Source: DATFYP01 sp035626235
Lineage (GTDB): Archaea; Thermoproteota; Nitrososphaeria; Nitrososphaerales; Gagatemarchaeaceae
Direction of reading: 5' to 3'
DNA: 64,000 nucleotides
Assembly: GCA_035626235.1 (NCBI GenBank)
Contig: DASPOB010000075.1
Span: 1-64,000, forward strand
Positions 55,929 to 63,701 of this stretch are shown here, in pieces (position 1 is the stretch's first letter; the number at the start of each line of letters is the position of its first letter). Below the pieces are notes generated by a model, which made no database searches, had not been told where the DNA came from, and saw only the letters and a list, made by a program, of their open reading frames with translations. Made by a program: the position numbers and the translations under genes.

Positions 55929-56258
55929 CTACGCAACCTTGCATCCCAATGGCATGTCCTTGTCGGGGACGAGGAGTGAGAGCTCGGCGTCGGTGAACGA
56001 AGCGAGGAGCATGCACTCCGAAACCACACCCGCAATCGGCCTTGGCTCGAGGTTGACCACTGCGATTACCCGCTTTCCCTGGAGCTGTTCCTTCGAGTAG
56101 TAAGGCTTGATACCGGCCACGCACTGCTTCACCCCTTCGGGGCCGAAGTCCACGCGCAGTTTGTAAAGAGGCTTCCTAGCTTGAGGGATGTCTTCTACTT
56201 CCAGCACTTCCCCGACCCTGATGGCCAGCTGCGCGAACGTGTCGAACGGGACGGACAC
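55929..56258 (-). CDS. tRNA-binding OB-fold protein (CsaA/EMAP-II-like)
   Basis: 109 aa, a single tRNA-binding domain: IRVGEVLEVEDIPQARKPLYKLRVDFG, then KQCVAGIKPYY, KRVIAVVNLEPRPIAGVVSECMLLAS, the order seen in CsaA and the C-terminal domain of methionyl-tRNA synthetase. Binds tRNA without sequence specificity. Start GTG 56258, 28 bp after TATA-like AAGCCTTATCTG (56281-56291), hence leaderless. It lies 51 bp from the tRNA-Gly gene on the same strand. Confidence 0.9.
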   Translation of the reverse strand: MSVPFDTFAQLAIRVGEVLEVEDIPQARKPLYKLRVDFGPEGVKQCVAGIKPYYSKEQLQGKRVIAVVNLEPRPIAGVVSECMLLASFTDAELSLLVPDKDMPLGCKVA

Positions 56259-56310
56259 GGACGCTCCCGGGGCACGTCGCCAGATAAGGCTTGGCGGGAG
56301 CGCCTGGTCC

Positions 56311-57102
56311 TTACTTCCTTACCACGAACCCTGCCGGGTCAATCTCCTTCCTGAGGAGACGAATCTCTTCCGCGGTGGGCGGGCTCGTGACGGTCACGTC
56401 AGGCGGGATGATGATCTCGAAGCCGGAGTTCGCCTTGATGTCATCCGCCGAGACCCCGGGGTGCGTGGACAGGAGCTTCATCCTCTTGGTCGCGTCGTCG
56501 AACCCCATCACTCCGAGCTGCGTCACGACGCGGAAGGGCCCCGTCCCCTCCGGAAGGCCCGCCCTTTCTCGGCCACCCGGGCCGTCGAGGTAGCCCGGGG
56601 TCGTAAGGAAGTCGAGCTTCTTTACGAAGCGGCGGGAATCCTGCTGCATTATGATTATGGTCCTCCAGCACAGTGACCCGACGTCGTTCGCGCCGCCGCT
56701 GCCGGGAAGGCGGGCCTTCGGTCTGTCGTGGGGGCCGATGACAGTCGTATTGATGTTGCCGTACATGTCAATCTGGGCCGCACCGAGCATCCCGTAGTCA
56801 ACGAACCCCGCCTGGGCGGTTCCCATCACGCAGTCGAGGCTGGTGGCCATGACCGCCCTGTGAAACGTCCTCGAATCGCCCACCGATATCGGGAGGACTG
56901 GGATCTGAGGCGCTATCCCGCCGGCCTCGAAGACGAGGGTAACGTTGGGGGTGCGGGTCCTCATGGCAAGCGCCATAGCAATCATGGGCAGCCCAGAGCC
57001 TGTCAGGACGACCGCGCCGTCCTCGATTACCTTTGAGGCGGCCGAGGCCATCAGCTCCACCGTCTGGAAGGCCTGCTTCTGCACACCTATCACTCCGCCC
57101 AA
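56311..57102 (-). CDS. CoA-transferase subunit B (family I, glutaconate-like)
   Basis: 263 aa. The catalytic Glu of family I CoA-transferases fits LVFEAGGIAPQI; VGDSRTFHRAVMATSLDCVMG and GAAQIDMYGNINTTVIG are typical of GctB-like subunits. With subunit A (13-bp overlap) it would move CoA between a short dicarboxylic or branched acid and acetyl-CoA. No dehydratase or other pathway gene is close, so the acid is unknown. Confidence 0.88.
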   Translation of the reverse strand: MGGVIGVQKQAFQTVELMASAASKVIEDGAVVLTGSGLPMIAMALAMRTRTPNVTLVFEAGGIAPQIPVLPISVGDSRTFHRAVMATSLDCVMGTAQAGFVDYGMLGAAQIDMYGNINTTVIGPHDRPKARLPGSGGANDVGSLCWRTIIIMQQDSRRFVKKLDFLTTPGYLDGPGGRERAGLPEGTGPFRVVTQLGVMGFDDATKRMKLLSTHPGVSADDIKANSGFEIIIPPDVTVTSPPTAEEIRLLRKEIDPAGFVVRK

Positions 57103-58100
57103 GGCGCCTCAGTTGGCGCCCGTAGCAGCTCTATCTCCCTGAGCTTTTTCATCTTCGCCTGGCCGCCGACCAGCTCGAGATACTGGCCGAAGTCGCTGAC
57201 CCCATAGATGTACTTGTCGAAGTACGATCTTGTTCCCTCGTCGGTCTTCGAAAGCCTGAGCCACTCGGCCATGTGCTCCTCGTCTGAGTAGTACACGAGG
57301 GGCATGTTTCCAGGATGAGACCCGTAGGGCAGTTCCACGACGGCGTCGACACAGTAGAATGGGATGAGAGTCCTGGTCGGCTCGTTCCGAATGACGTCGT
57401 CGGCGACGAGTTCCTCCGTCGTTATGACCAGCCTCCTCGCTGCCCGTGCGAGGTCGCAGTCCATTATGCTGGCCCCGTCAATCTGGGAGTTGCCGAACCT
57501 GTCGCACCTGTGCACATGGATGAAGGCGACATCTGGGTAGCACGCAGGAATGAGGGCCAGATTCTTTCCGCTGAATGGGTCCTTGGCCACCATGGCCGAG
57601 CTCTTGGCGATGGTGTCCGTCCCCATCAGAATCCTTGCGGGAAAGAAGGGGAGGCCCATCGCAGCAGCTTTGAATCGCCACTGGAACCCGGCGTTGGACG
57701 TCTCCGTGACTGCCTTGACCTTGCCCTGCTCAATCATCCGTCTCCCGGCAGGGGAGAGGCCCCGGAGTTCGTGACCGAAAGAGTACGCGACTTCGACCTG
57801 GTTCACGCAACCGGAGGAGACTAGAAGGTCGCAATCATGGACTGCTGTCTTTCCAGCCAGGGTGAGCCCGCGCCTATTTTGCCGAATCATCTCGTATATT
57901 GCGGCCATGGAGACCCTTACGTGGCCAAATCCGCCCATAGCCAGATAGTCTCCGTCGGAAACGAACCTCGAAACGGACTCTTTGAGCTCCATCCTCTTGT
58001 CGGTCATTCGGCGCGGCTTGTTCGCGCGCACCCACTTGCGCTGCTCGTCGGGGTCGTGCCAGCCGAGAAGCGGCCCCTCTCCCTTAGTGACTACCTCCAT
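57090..58100 (-). CDS. CoA-transferase subunit A (family I, glutaconate-like)
   Basis: 336 aa. GDYLAMGGFGHVRVSMAAIYEMIRQ is the CoA-binding glycine-rich region, followed by NAGFQWRFKAAAMGLPF and IPACYPDVAFIHVHRCDRFGN, as in GctA. The C-terminal part includes FDKYIYGVSDFGQYLELVGG. Longer than acetoacetate-type alpha subunits, matching the glutaconate subgroup. First gene of a two-gene unit. Confidence 0.9.
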   Translation of the reverse strand: MEVVTKGEGPLLGWHDPDEQRKWVRANKPRRMTDKRMELKESVSRFVSDGDYLAMGGFGHVRVSMAAIYEMIRQNRRGLTLAGKTAVHDCDLLVSSGCVNQVEVAYSFGHELRGLSPAGRRMIEQGKVKAVTETSNAGFQWRFKAAAMGLPFFPARILMGTDTIAKSSAMVAKDPFSGKNLALIPACYPDVAFIHVHRCDRFGNSQIDGASIMDCDLARAARRLVITTEELVADDVIRNEPTRTLIPFYCVDAVVELPYGSHPGNMPLVYYSDEEHMAEWLRLSKTDEGTRSYFDKYIYGVSDFGQYLELVGGQAKMKKLREIELLRAPTEAPWAE

Positions 58101-58234
58101 GGTCCACCCTCGTTGGGCGAGTCGGCCTCGTTAGCTATTTCAAGCCGTGAGACGATTTCCACCAGCGAGAGCGACCTCCCCAAAGGATAATTAGGCAACT
58201 CGTCGGCCGTGGTATGAAGCGGACTGCACGAGAT

Positions 58235-58338
58235 GGGCCGGTCGTCTAGTCTGGTAGGACTCTCCCAAGCCTAAGACTATCTTGGCAAGCGAATGCCCAG
58301 ACTGGTAGAGGTCGGGGGTTCGAATCCCCCCCGGTCCA
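58235..58338 (+). tRNA. tRNA with interrupted anticodon region, isotype unresolved
   Basis: Acceptor GGGCCGG pairs with CCGGTCC (one G-U at 3-70), discriminator A; D-arm GTCT-AGTCTGGTA-GGAC; T-arm GGGGG-TTCGAAT-CCCCC. The stretch between D-arm and T-arm is 53 nt, about 30 too long, with hairpins CCAAG/CTTGG and GGCA/TGCC that look like intron elements. If CTCCC and GGTAG form the anticodon stem (one mismatch) the arm resembles tRNA-Pro; the G3-U70 pair would suggest Ala. Not resolved. Its 3' end is copied at 60323 and 62549. Confidence 0.78.
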
Positions 58339-58375
58339 CATTGAAATAGCTCAAAATGAACTCTATTTGGTTCGA
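58339..58375 (+). repeat. Conserved flank downstream of the tRNA, copy 1
   Basis: Begins ATTGAAATAGCTCAAAATG. Copies 2 (60349 on) and 3 (62576 on) align with it over about 35 bp (TTGAAA-T/C-A-G/A-CT-C/T-A-A/G-AA), and tRNA-Ile has AATAGCTCAGAATGAACTC in the same place. The 58376-58627 stretch has no further feature I can name. Confidence 0.7.
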
Positions 58376-58627
58376 GTAGCTCCTTTTGACGCTATTTCGA
58401 CAGGCGCTCAGGTGCCGCGGTCGCAAGTACGGGGAGAGAAGAACGAGGTATTCTGTCCGTGCAAATTACTGGATAGCTACGGTGAGCGTCCTTGAACTGC
58501 CAATGTTGTTGGTGTCACCGCCATACTCGGCTTAGACATGAGTTGAGTCTGCTTGTCTAGGAAAACACGCGTCTTCAGGGCGTTCTAAACAGTAGAGCTA
58601 AGAACTGTCCAAGGTTGGAGAGAAGAC

Positions 58628-58894
58628 ATGAGACGTCTTGTCCAGGTTGCGGTGGGCGGGGTTGCGGTCATCGCATTACTGGTCTTCCTTTTCGCTCCTA
58701 TAATGTTCTGGTATGATGCGACAGCTCCTTTGATAGTCAACCCCAATTCACCAAGTCTACCAGTCTACCGTTCTTTGGGGTGCGCGGCAATAGGTTTCGG
58801 AGACTTGTACTCACCCCACTGGTTTGGATTGAGCCTTGGCTGTCAGGTCCAATTTCCCTTTCCTTTCACCGGACCTTCAAATAATCCGTTCTGA
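58628..58894 (+). CDS. Small membrane or secreted protein
   Basis: 88 aa. One N-terminal hydrophobic segment (about residues 5-28, VAVGGVAVIALLVFLFAPIMF) with a preceding Arg-Arg, then an exported-looking tail rich in Pro, Phe, Ser and Asn with two cysteines. No promoter is obvious. AT-richer than the core genes. Lies in the cassette between the tRNA and repeat copy 2. Unknown. Confidence 0.5.
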   Translation: MRRLVQVAVGGVAVIALLVFLFAPIMFWYDATAPLIVNPNSPSLPVYRSLGCAAIGFGDLYSPHWFGLSLGCQVQFPFPFTGPSNNPF

Positions 58895-59126
58895 TGAACC
58901 AGTACTGGTCACAGGCATTAGCCTTTCAGGGCACTCCTCATTCTCTGCTCTCTTGTCAAGCGGTCGCGCTACGGGCGTTTCCTAAATCTTGGTCCTTCCA
59001 TCTGATTCCGCCTAACACCTAACGAAGAATGCTGCATGCGTTGTAAAGTCCTGTCTAGCCGGGAAACATATCGAAGTGGGCGGTCTGAAGGTTCATAGGT
59101 CAGTGGTTCCACAATTGTTTCGATAG

Positions 59127-60131
59127 ATGTTGCGGAATAGACTAAAGATAGTACTGTCGATTGTCGCCATCGTTCTAGTGACGACTTCTGGATATGGAAT
59201 GCAAGTGTCATCGGCATCTACCCAACAGAGTGTCTCAAACTGGCAGTCAGCAATGGAGGACACCAGTGCCCCCGGACAGGGATGCTTCCGAACGACCTTT
59301 CCAAGCACAACATGGGAGTCTGTTGCATGCGAAACCAATGCCACTCTCCCTGTAACGTTCATCCCGCTCGTCGGAAACGGGGCTATCGGTAATGACGAGA
59401 TCGCCTACATAGCAGGTCTTGCAATTGGAGACACGAGCGCGGAATTCCTATCTATGATAGGGTTCTCCAAAGAGATTGACAATCTGCATGGAAGCAATTA
59501 CTTCTCGTTGCAGATAAACACCAATACCTTCACCTGTAACACAACAGATACTGGCGGGATAAGCGCGGACTGCTGGGAACAGTTCGTGTATCAGAATAAC
59601 CCAGGCAGCAACCAAGGCATGTACTACATCGAGTACGCCCTCATTGGATACTACACCACGAACGGCAAATGTCCAAGCTCCTATCCCGCAGGGGGAAGTA
59701 CTTGGCAGAACATCGGCGGGACATGCTACGCCAACACTCAAATTCAAGCCACCTCTTTGCAGCAAGCCTCGAATCTTACCAACCTTGGATTGGGAGGCGA
59801 GTCAGACCTGTCAAATAGTGGCCAAGACAGCGTCATTTTCTGCGTGTCCAGCACATGTTATCAGTACAATGAAGTGGACACTGTACTAGACCTGTACAAT
59901 AGCAACTGGACTCACTCTGAATGGAATGTGTTTGGAATTGGAGGCCAATCCGAAGCCAATTTCAATACCGGAGTGACTCTGACCCCTATTGAAAACATCT
60001 ACAATCCAAGCAATGTTAAGCAAAACCCGAGCTGCCAGACGATCGCTGGCTACACGGGTGAAACCAATAACCTATGGCTGGGAACCTGCACTGTATCCGG
60101 AAAACAAATGAGCTGGACAGAATCTGATTGA
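59127..60131 (+). CDS. Secreted protein of unknown function, Cys/Asn/Thr-rich
   Basis: 334 aa. N-terminal signal peptide (MLRNRLK then a hydrophobic run to about residue 25 and an Ala-Ser-rich cleavage region). The mature part has about ten cysteines in loosely paired positions (CFRTT, ACETN, FTCNTTDTGGISADCW, KCPSS, GTCYANT), many NxT/NxS sites for N-glycosylation, and beta-rich segments such as NYFSLQINTNTF and MYYIEYALIGYYT. Lower GC than neighbours. It resembles families of secreted proteins seen in soil bacteria, but I cannot name one. Carried in the tRNA-bounded cassette. Confidence 0.75.
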   Translation: MLRNRLKIVLSIVAIVLVTTSGYGMQVSSASTQQSVSNWQSAMEDTSAPGQGCFRTTFPSTTWESVACETNATLPVTFIPLVGNGAIGNDEIAYIAGLAIGDTSAEFLSMIGFSKEIDNLHGSNYFSLQINTNTFTCNTTDTGGISADCWEQFVYQNNPGSNQGMYYIEYALIGYYTTNGKCPSSYPAGGSTWQNIGGTCYANTQIQATSLQQASNLTNLGLGGESDLSNSGQDSVIFCVSSTCYQYNEVDTVLDLYNSNWTHSEWNVFGIGGQSEANFNTGVTLTPIENIYNPSNVKQNPSCQTIAGYTGETNNLWLGTCTVSGKQMSWTESD

Positions 60132-60322
60132 CGCAATTGAATCCACGCAAGGCAAGCTAATTGCTACGCCCCCCATCCGAGTAAAGATGAACTAGACCAC
60201 CATTCAGTTGACTAGTGTCCTGGCTCAGGACATTTGAGGTTCTGACCCAGGTTTGGCTTACTGAGGTTCGACCATATTGGGGTTCGACTTGAATTTGGCC
60301 GAATACTTACGGTCCGCATCCG

Positions 60323-60385
60323 TATGGGGGCTAATCCCCCCCGGTCCACTTTGAAATAACTCAGAATAAGCTTTGTTTGTCTGGA
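60323..60385 (+). repeat. tRNA 3'-end remnant plus flank, copy 2
   Basis: TATGGGGGCTAATC, seven C in total, GGTCCACT and TTGAAATAACTCAG reproduce the T-stem, acceptor strand and flank of the tRNA at 58235, with the T-loop decayed from TTCGAAT to CTAAT. The same decayed loop is in copy 3, so copies 2 and 3 share an ancestor. The 60132-60322 part of this gene-free stretch shows nothing else; a TATA box for the cyclase gene lies near 60467-60475. Confidence 0.75.
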
Positions 60386-60509
60386 TTAACCTGATTTGGA
60401 CTATTTCATGCAATTTGCCCCCTCCGATTCCCTACGCAGTTAATTCATTCTCCAACTTCTCGCAAAGCGATAAATCATCAGAGCAACCTGTCTACGCAAG
60501 GGACACGAG

Positions 60510-62465
60510 TTGTCAAGCGGCGAGCGAAGACTCGCGGCGATAATGTACACGGACATGGTCGGATATACTGCAATGACACAGTCGAACGAAGCTCAGGCGA
60601 TGGAGGTGCTTGATCGCCACAACAGACTGCTGCGACCGTTCTTCCCGAGGTTCCATGGCAGGGAGGTCAAGGCAATCGGGGACTCTTTTCTCGTGGAGTT
60701 CGAGAGCGCCCTCGACGCCCTGAAGTGCGCCTCAGAAATCCAGTCGTATCTTCACGACTACAACGTGTCCTCGAAAGTGGAGTGGAGAATCAAGCTGAGG
60801 ATTGGCATTCACCTTGGAGATGTCATCCACCAGGGAGGTGATGTTCTTGGTGATGCTGTCAACATAGCATCGAGAATCTACCCACTGGCGGAACCTGGAG
60901 GAGTCTGCATCTCTGAGGAAGTGCAAAGACAGGTCAGGAACAAGTCAGACCTTCGATTCGTTTCGCTCGGAGAAAAGTCGCTGAAGAACGTAAGTACTCC
61001 TGTCGAGGTTTATATGGTGCAGATGGCGTGGGAGCAATCGACCCCGACGGTAGCAAGTTCATACCCTGCTAATAGACTTGCAATCCTTCCCTTCACCAGC
61101 TTCAGTTCGAACCCAGACGATGCTTACTTCGCAGACGGCATGACCGAGGAGATAATCTCAACAGTATCTGGGATTGGCGGGCTTGGAGTCATCTCTCGCA
61201 CGTCGGTCATGCGCTACAAAGGGACCAACAAGAGCGTCAAGGAAATTGGCAAGGAGCTGGAAGTCGGTTCTGTTCTCGAAGGTAGCTTCAGGAAGGCTGG
61301 GAACAAGATACGGGTGACAGCTCAACTCATCAAGGTGGCTGACGACCAGCATCTCTGGGCGCAGAGCTATGACAGGAACCTGGACGACATCTTCGAGGTC
61401 CAGAGCGATGTGGCGAAGCAAGTGGCAGAGGCGCTCCGGGTTAGAATCCTCTCGCAGGAGAAGGAACGGATTGAGAAGAAGCCCACTGAGAACACGGTCG
61501 CCTACACACTCTATCTGAAGGGGAGGAACTTCTTCAATCTGAGGTACCTGCATAGCGCGGGCGAGTCGAAGGAGAACGTCAAGATCGCCCTCGGATGTTT
61601 CGAGCAGGCGATAGCCGAGGACCCACGCTTCGCCCTTGGATACGTGGGACAGGCGGGCTGCTATGACGTACTTGCCAATACATACGAGGTCGAGCGCCAA
61701 GCCAACCTGAAGAGACGCGAGGAGTCGGTGGCCAAGGCCCTTGAGCTTGATCCGGAGCTTGCCGAAGCACACGCGTCAAGGGGGTTCGCGCTCGAATCGG
61801 TCAAGGATGCAGAGCCTGAGTTGAAGAAGGCAATTGAACTGAAGCCGAGCTATGCGGTGGCCCATGCTTGGTATTACCAGCTGCTACTCGCTGACCTCAG
61901 GTGGGAAGAAGCAATCGCGCAGATAGAGAAGGCCCTCGAGCTTGACCCTCTGTCGCCACAATACAATCTATGGCATGCGTCGTACTATTACTTCAGAAGA
62001 GACTATGGGAGGGCGCTGGAGCTGTTCAGAAGGGCCATCGAGCTGGGGTTGTCGGGAGCGTTCTTCTCTGTTGCTGATACTTACGGCAGAATGAAGATGC
62101 TCGACGACATGAGGCGCGAGTTCGCTGCCTGGGTGAAGCTCCAGCAGGGATCTCTGCCCTATGCCAGGGCACTTGCCGACTTCTACACGGCATATTATGA
62201 AAACGACAGTCAGACATGCAGAAGTCTCATCCCCGGGTTGGAGGCATACTTTGGGAAGGAGATGGGGATCAGTGCACTACAAATCGCGTGCGCCTACTTC
62301 TGCGTGGGCGAGAACGACAAGGGATTCGAATGGCTGGAACGCTCTTACTCGAGGAAAGAAGGCGCTCTCTCGTGGATGCAGGTTTGGTGGGAACTGGACG
62401 GCGTCCGGGCTGATTGGAGGTACGTCGACCTCCTGAAAAGGTTCGGTCTGTCACAAGTTAAGTAG
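60510..62465 (+). CDS. Class III nucleotide cyclase-TolB-like-TPR protein (paralogue 2)
   Basis: 651 aa, same layout as paralogue 1. Cyclase domain ~7-170: MYTDMVGYT, VKAIGDSFLVEF, GDAVNIASRI (metal Asps and transition-state Asn/Arg all kept). TolB-like domain ~190-305: RLAILPFTSFS, FADGMTEEIISTVS, SRTSVMRYK. TPR region ~330-640, about six or more helical repeats. No membrane segment. TTG 60510 lies 38 bp after TATA element GATAAATCATC. It is the only gene between repeat copies 2 and 3, so it appears to be cassette-borne. Confidence 0.92.
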   Translation: MSSGERRLAAIMYTDMVGYTAMTQSNEAQAMEVLDRHNRLLRPFFPRFHGREVKAIGDSFLVEFESALDALKCASEIQSYLHDYNVSSKVEWRIKLRIGIHLGDVIHQGGDVLGDAVNIASRIYPLAEPGGVCISEEVQRQVRNKSDLRFVSLGEKSLKNVSTPVEVYMVQMAWEQSTPTVASSYPANRLAILPFTSFSSNPDDAYFADGMTEEIISTVSGIGGLGVISRTSVMRYKGTNKSVKEIGKELEVGSVLEGSFRKAGNKIRVTAQLIKVADDQHLWAQSYDRNLDDIFEVQSDVAKQVAEALRVRILSQEKERIEKKPTENTVAYTLYLKGRNFFNLRYLHSAGESKENVKIALGCFEQAIAEDPRFALGYVGQAGCYDVLANTYEVERQANLKRREESVAKALELDPELAEAHASRGFALESVKDAEPELKKAIELKPSYAVAHAWYYQLLLADLRWEEAIAQIEKALELDPLSPQYNLWHASYYYFRRDYGRALELFRRAIELGLSGAFFSVADTYGRMKMLDDMRREFAAWVKLQQGSLPYARALADFYTAYYENDSQTCRSLIPGLEAYFGKEMGISALQIACAYFCVGENDKGFEWLERSYSRKEGALSWMQVWWELDGVRADWRYVDLLKRFGLSQVK

Positions 62466-62548
62466 TTGACTGAAACCGTCTAGTGAACCCATCCGAGGGA
62501 GGGCCCTGAGTCCTAATCCGCTCCTCTGCTCTTGACGTTCCGCCCCCA

Positions 62549-62612
62549 TATGGGGGCTAATCCCCCCCCGGTCCACTTTGAAACAGCTTAGAACGGACTC
62601 CGTTAGATTAGA
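62549..62612 (+). repeat. tRNA 3'-end remnant plus flank, copy 3
   Basis: TATGGGGGCTAATC, eight C, GGTCCACT and TTGAAACAGCTTAGAAC. Nearly identical to copy 2 across the decayed tRNA end and diverging gradually in the flank. It closes the cassette holding cyclase paralogue 2. The rest of 62466-62804 holds no other feature I can support. Confidence 0.75.
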
Positions 62613-62804
62613 CCTGCCAGATGCAGGCTCCTGGGCGAACGTGCGCATTGATTTGAGCTTCTTGTAACACCCGTCCTGATAGCAACCATGTTAGTCCATC
62701 ATGATGAAGAACGACCTGACGAGTCCCGATTCGCATAGCTGGGGCGCAGGGCAACGGCAATTGCCCCGGACTCACTTACATGGAATTCCTTTTCGACAGA
62801 GCCC

Positions 62805-62951
62805 CTACCGTTTCGACCTGTTGCTTTCTCGTTCGGCAGACTTGCGGAGTCGGTTCAACTCAGCAATCTTCTCCCTGTACTCCTTTTTCTTCTTCCTGTT
62901 TCCCTGTATGCGTGCCTGGTCGTATAACTTCCTCAGTTTCTCTTCTTCCAT
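62805..62951 (-). CDS. 48-aa basic coiled-coil protein
   Basis: A small frame starting MEEEKLRKLYDQARIQGN and ending SNRSKR. Almost entirely helical, with Glu/Lys/Arg heptad-like spacing and a KKKK cluster; typical of small nucleic-acid-binding or ribosome-associated proteins, but no family is known to me. A TATA-like GGTTTAAAGCC lies near 63000-63008 on the same strand, about 53 bp upstream of the ATG. The frame has no rare features and an opposite-strand alternative looks far less protein-like. Confidence 0.55.
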   Translation of the reverse strand: MEEEKLRKLYDQARIQGNRKKKKEYREKIAELNRLRKSAERESNRSKR

Positions 62952-63308
62952 GGCGTAATCTGACAAACCCGGGAAATGGTGACGCAGCGTCTAGTTATGG
63001 CTTTAAACCTGAGCCCAAGGCACTCGAACACGCGGCTTCATCAGTCAATCTTCGCTATTTTCTCGCCGCTCGATTTGTCCCGGCCATCCTTCTCCCTTGT
63101 CATGCTGTTTCTCATCAGGACGGCATCACGCTACAAGAGGTGGAACAGACGCGGGGGCTCCATGGTGCGTATCGACCCGCGAGGGCCCCAAAGGGTCATT
63201 GGTCATGTCCGCCCGCTGAGTCGGAACAGTCACAATTGCGTTCCTTTAATTAGGTCTCCAAGAACCGTTAGCCACCGGATCGAACAGCGGTAGGATGTGT
63301 GAAAGCAT
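62952..63308. other. Intergenic region between the 48-aa and TRAM genes
   Basis: About 355 bp. Two overlapping plus-strand frames of 105-157 codons run through it but their translations are Ser/Arg/His-rich without structure, so I do not call them genes. TATA-like elements: TTTAAAG near 63003 (leftward) and CTTTAATTAGG near 63242-63252 (rightward, upstream of the TRAM gene). Confidence 0.4.
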
Positions 63309-63614
63309 ATGAGTTTCGGACAGCGCGGAGGATACGGAAACCGAGGAGGGTTTAGGAGGGGTTCCGGTTCCTTCAACAAGCCAGTCGAGGTCGGCAAGGA
63401 GTACAACGTCAGTATCTCTGAAATCAGCAGACGTGGCGATGGCATCGCCAAGATCGACGGATTTGTGGTCTTCGTCCCTGGGGCGAAGCAAGGCCAGAAC
63501 GTAAGGATAAAGGTCACACAAGTCTCGGAGAGGTTCGCCTCTGGACAGGTCGTTCAGAGTTCTGAAGGTACTGCGTCATCGGCCTCTGGGTCAGCGGAGA
63601 AGACCGTCGACTAA
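63309..63614 (+). CDS. Single-domain TRAM protein
   Basis: 101 aa. An N-terminal Gly/Arg/Phe-rich stretch (about 1-22, RGG-like) precedes a TRAM beta-barrel (residues ~25-85: VEVGKEYNVSISEISRRGDGIAKIDGFVVFVPGAKQGQNVRIKV). The tail is Ser/Ala-rich and acidic. Stand-alone TRAM proteins are archaeal RNA-binding proteins proposed to act as RNA chaperones, in the manner of bacterial cold-shock proteins. Convergent with tfb across a hairpin. Confidence 0.92.
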   Translation: MSFGQRGGYGNRGGFRRGSGSFNKPVEVGKEYNVSISEISRRGDGIAKIDGFVVFVPGAKQGQNVRIKVTQVSERFASGQVVQSSEGTASSASGSAEKTVD

Positions 63615-63642
63615 TCGGCAGGAGTCCACGACGCGTTAGAGT

Positions 63643-63668
63643 TGGTTGATCAAGAAAAAGATCAACCA
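63643..63668. terminator. Hairpin between convergent TRAM and tfb genes
   Basis: TGGTTGATC and GATCAACCA pair perfectly (9 bp) around the 8-nt loop AAGAAAAA. It lies in the 87-bp gap between the two stop codons, so it could end transcription or protect 3' ends for both. No long U-run follows. Confidence 0.5.
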
Positions 63669-63701
63669 CTCAACTTCTATTGTCAGTCATCGCGACTGCC
63701 T

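Noticed and set aside
58235..58338. Calling this tRNA alanine because of the G3-U70 pair
   Set aside because: The D-arm is unlike the tRNA-Ala at 15645 and no anticodon arm with an Ala anticodon can be folded; isotype left open.
62976..63293. Plus-strand frames of 105-157 codons before the TRAM gene
   Set aside because: Composition is unlike neighbouring proteins (Ser/Arg/His/Pro), no promoter in front, and the frames overlap each other.
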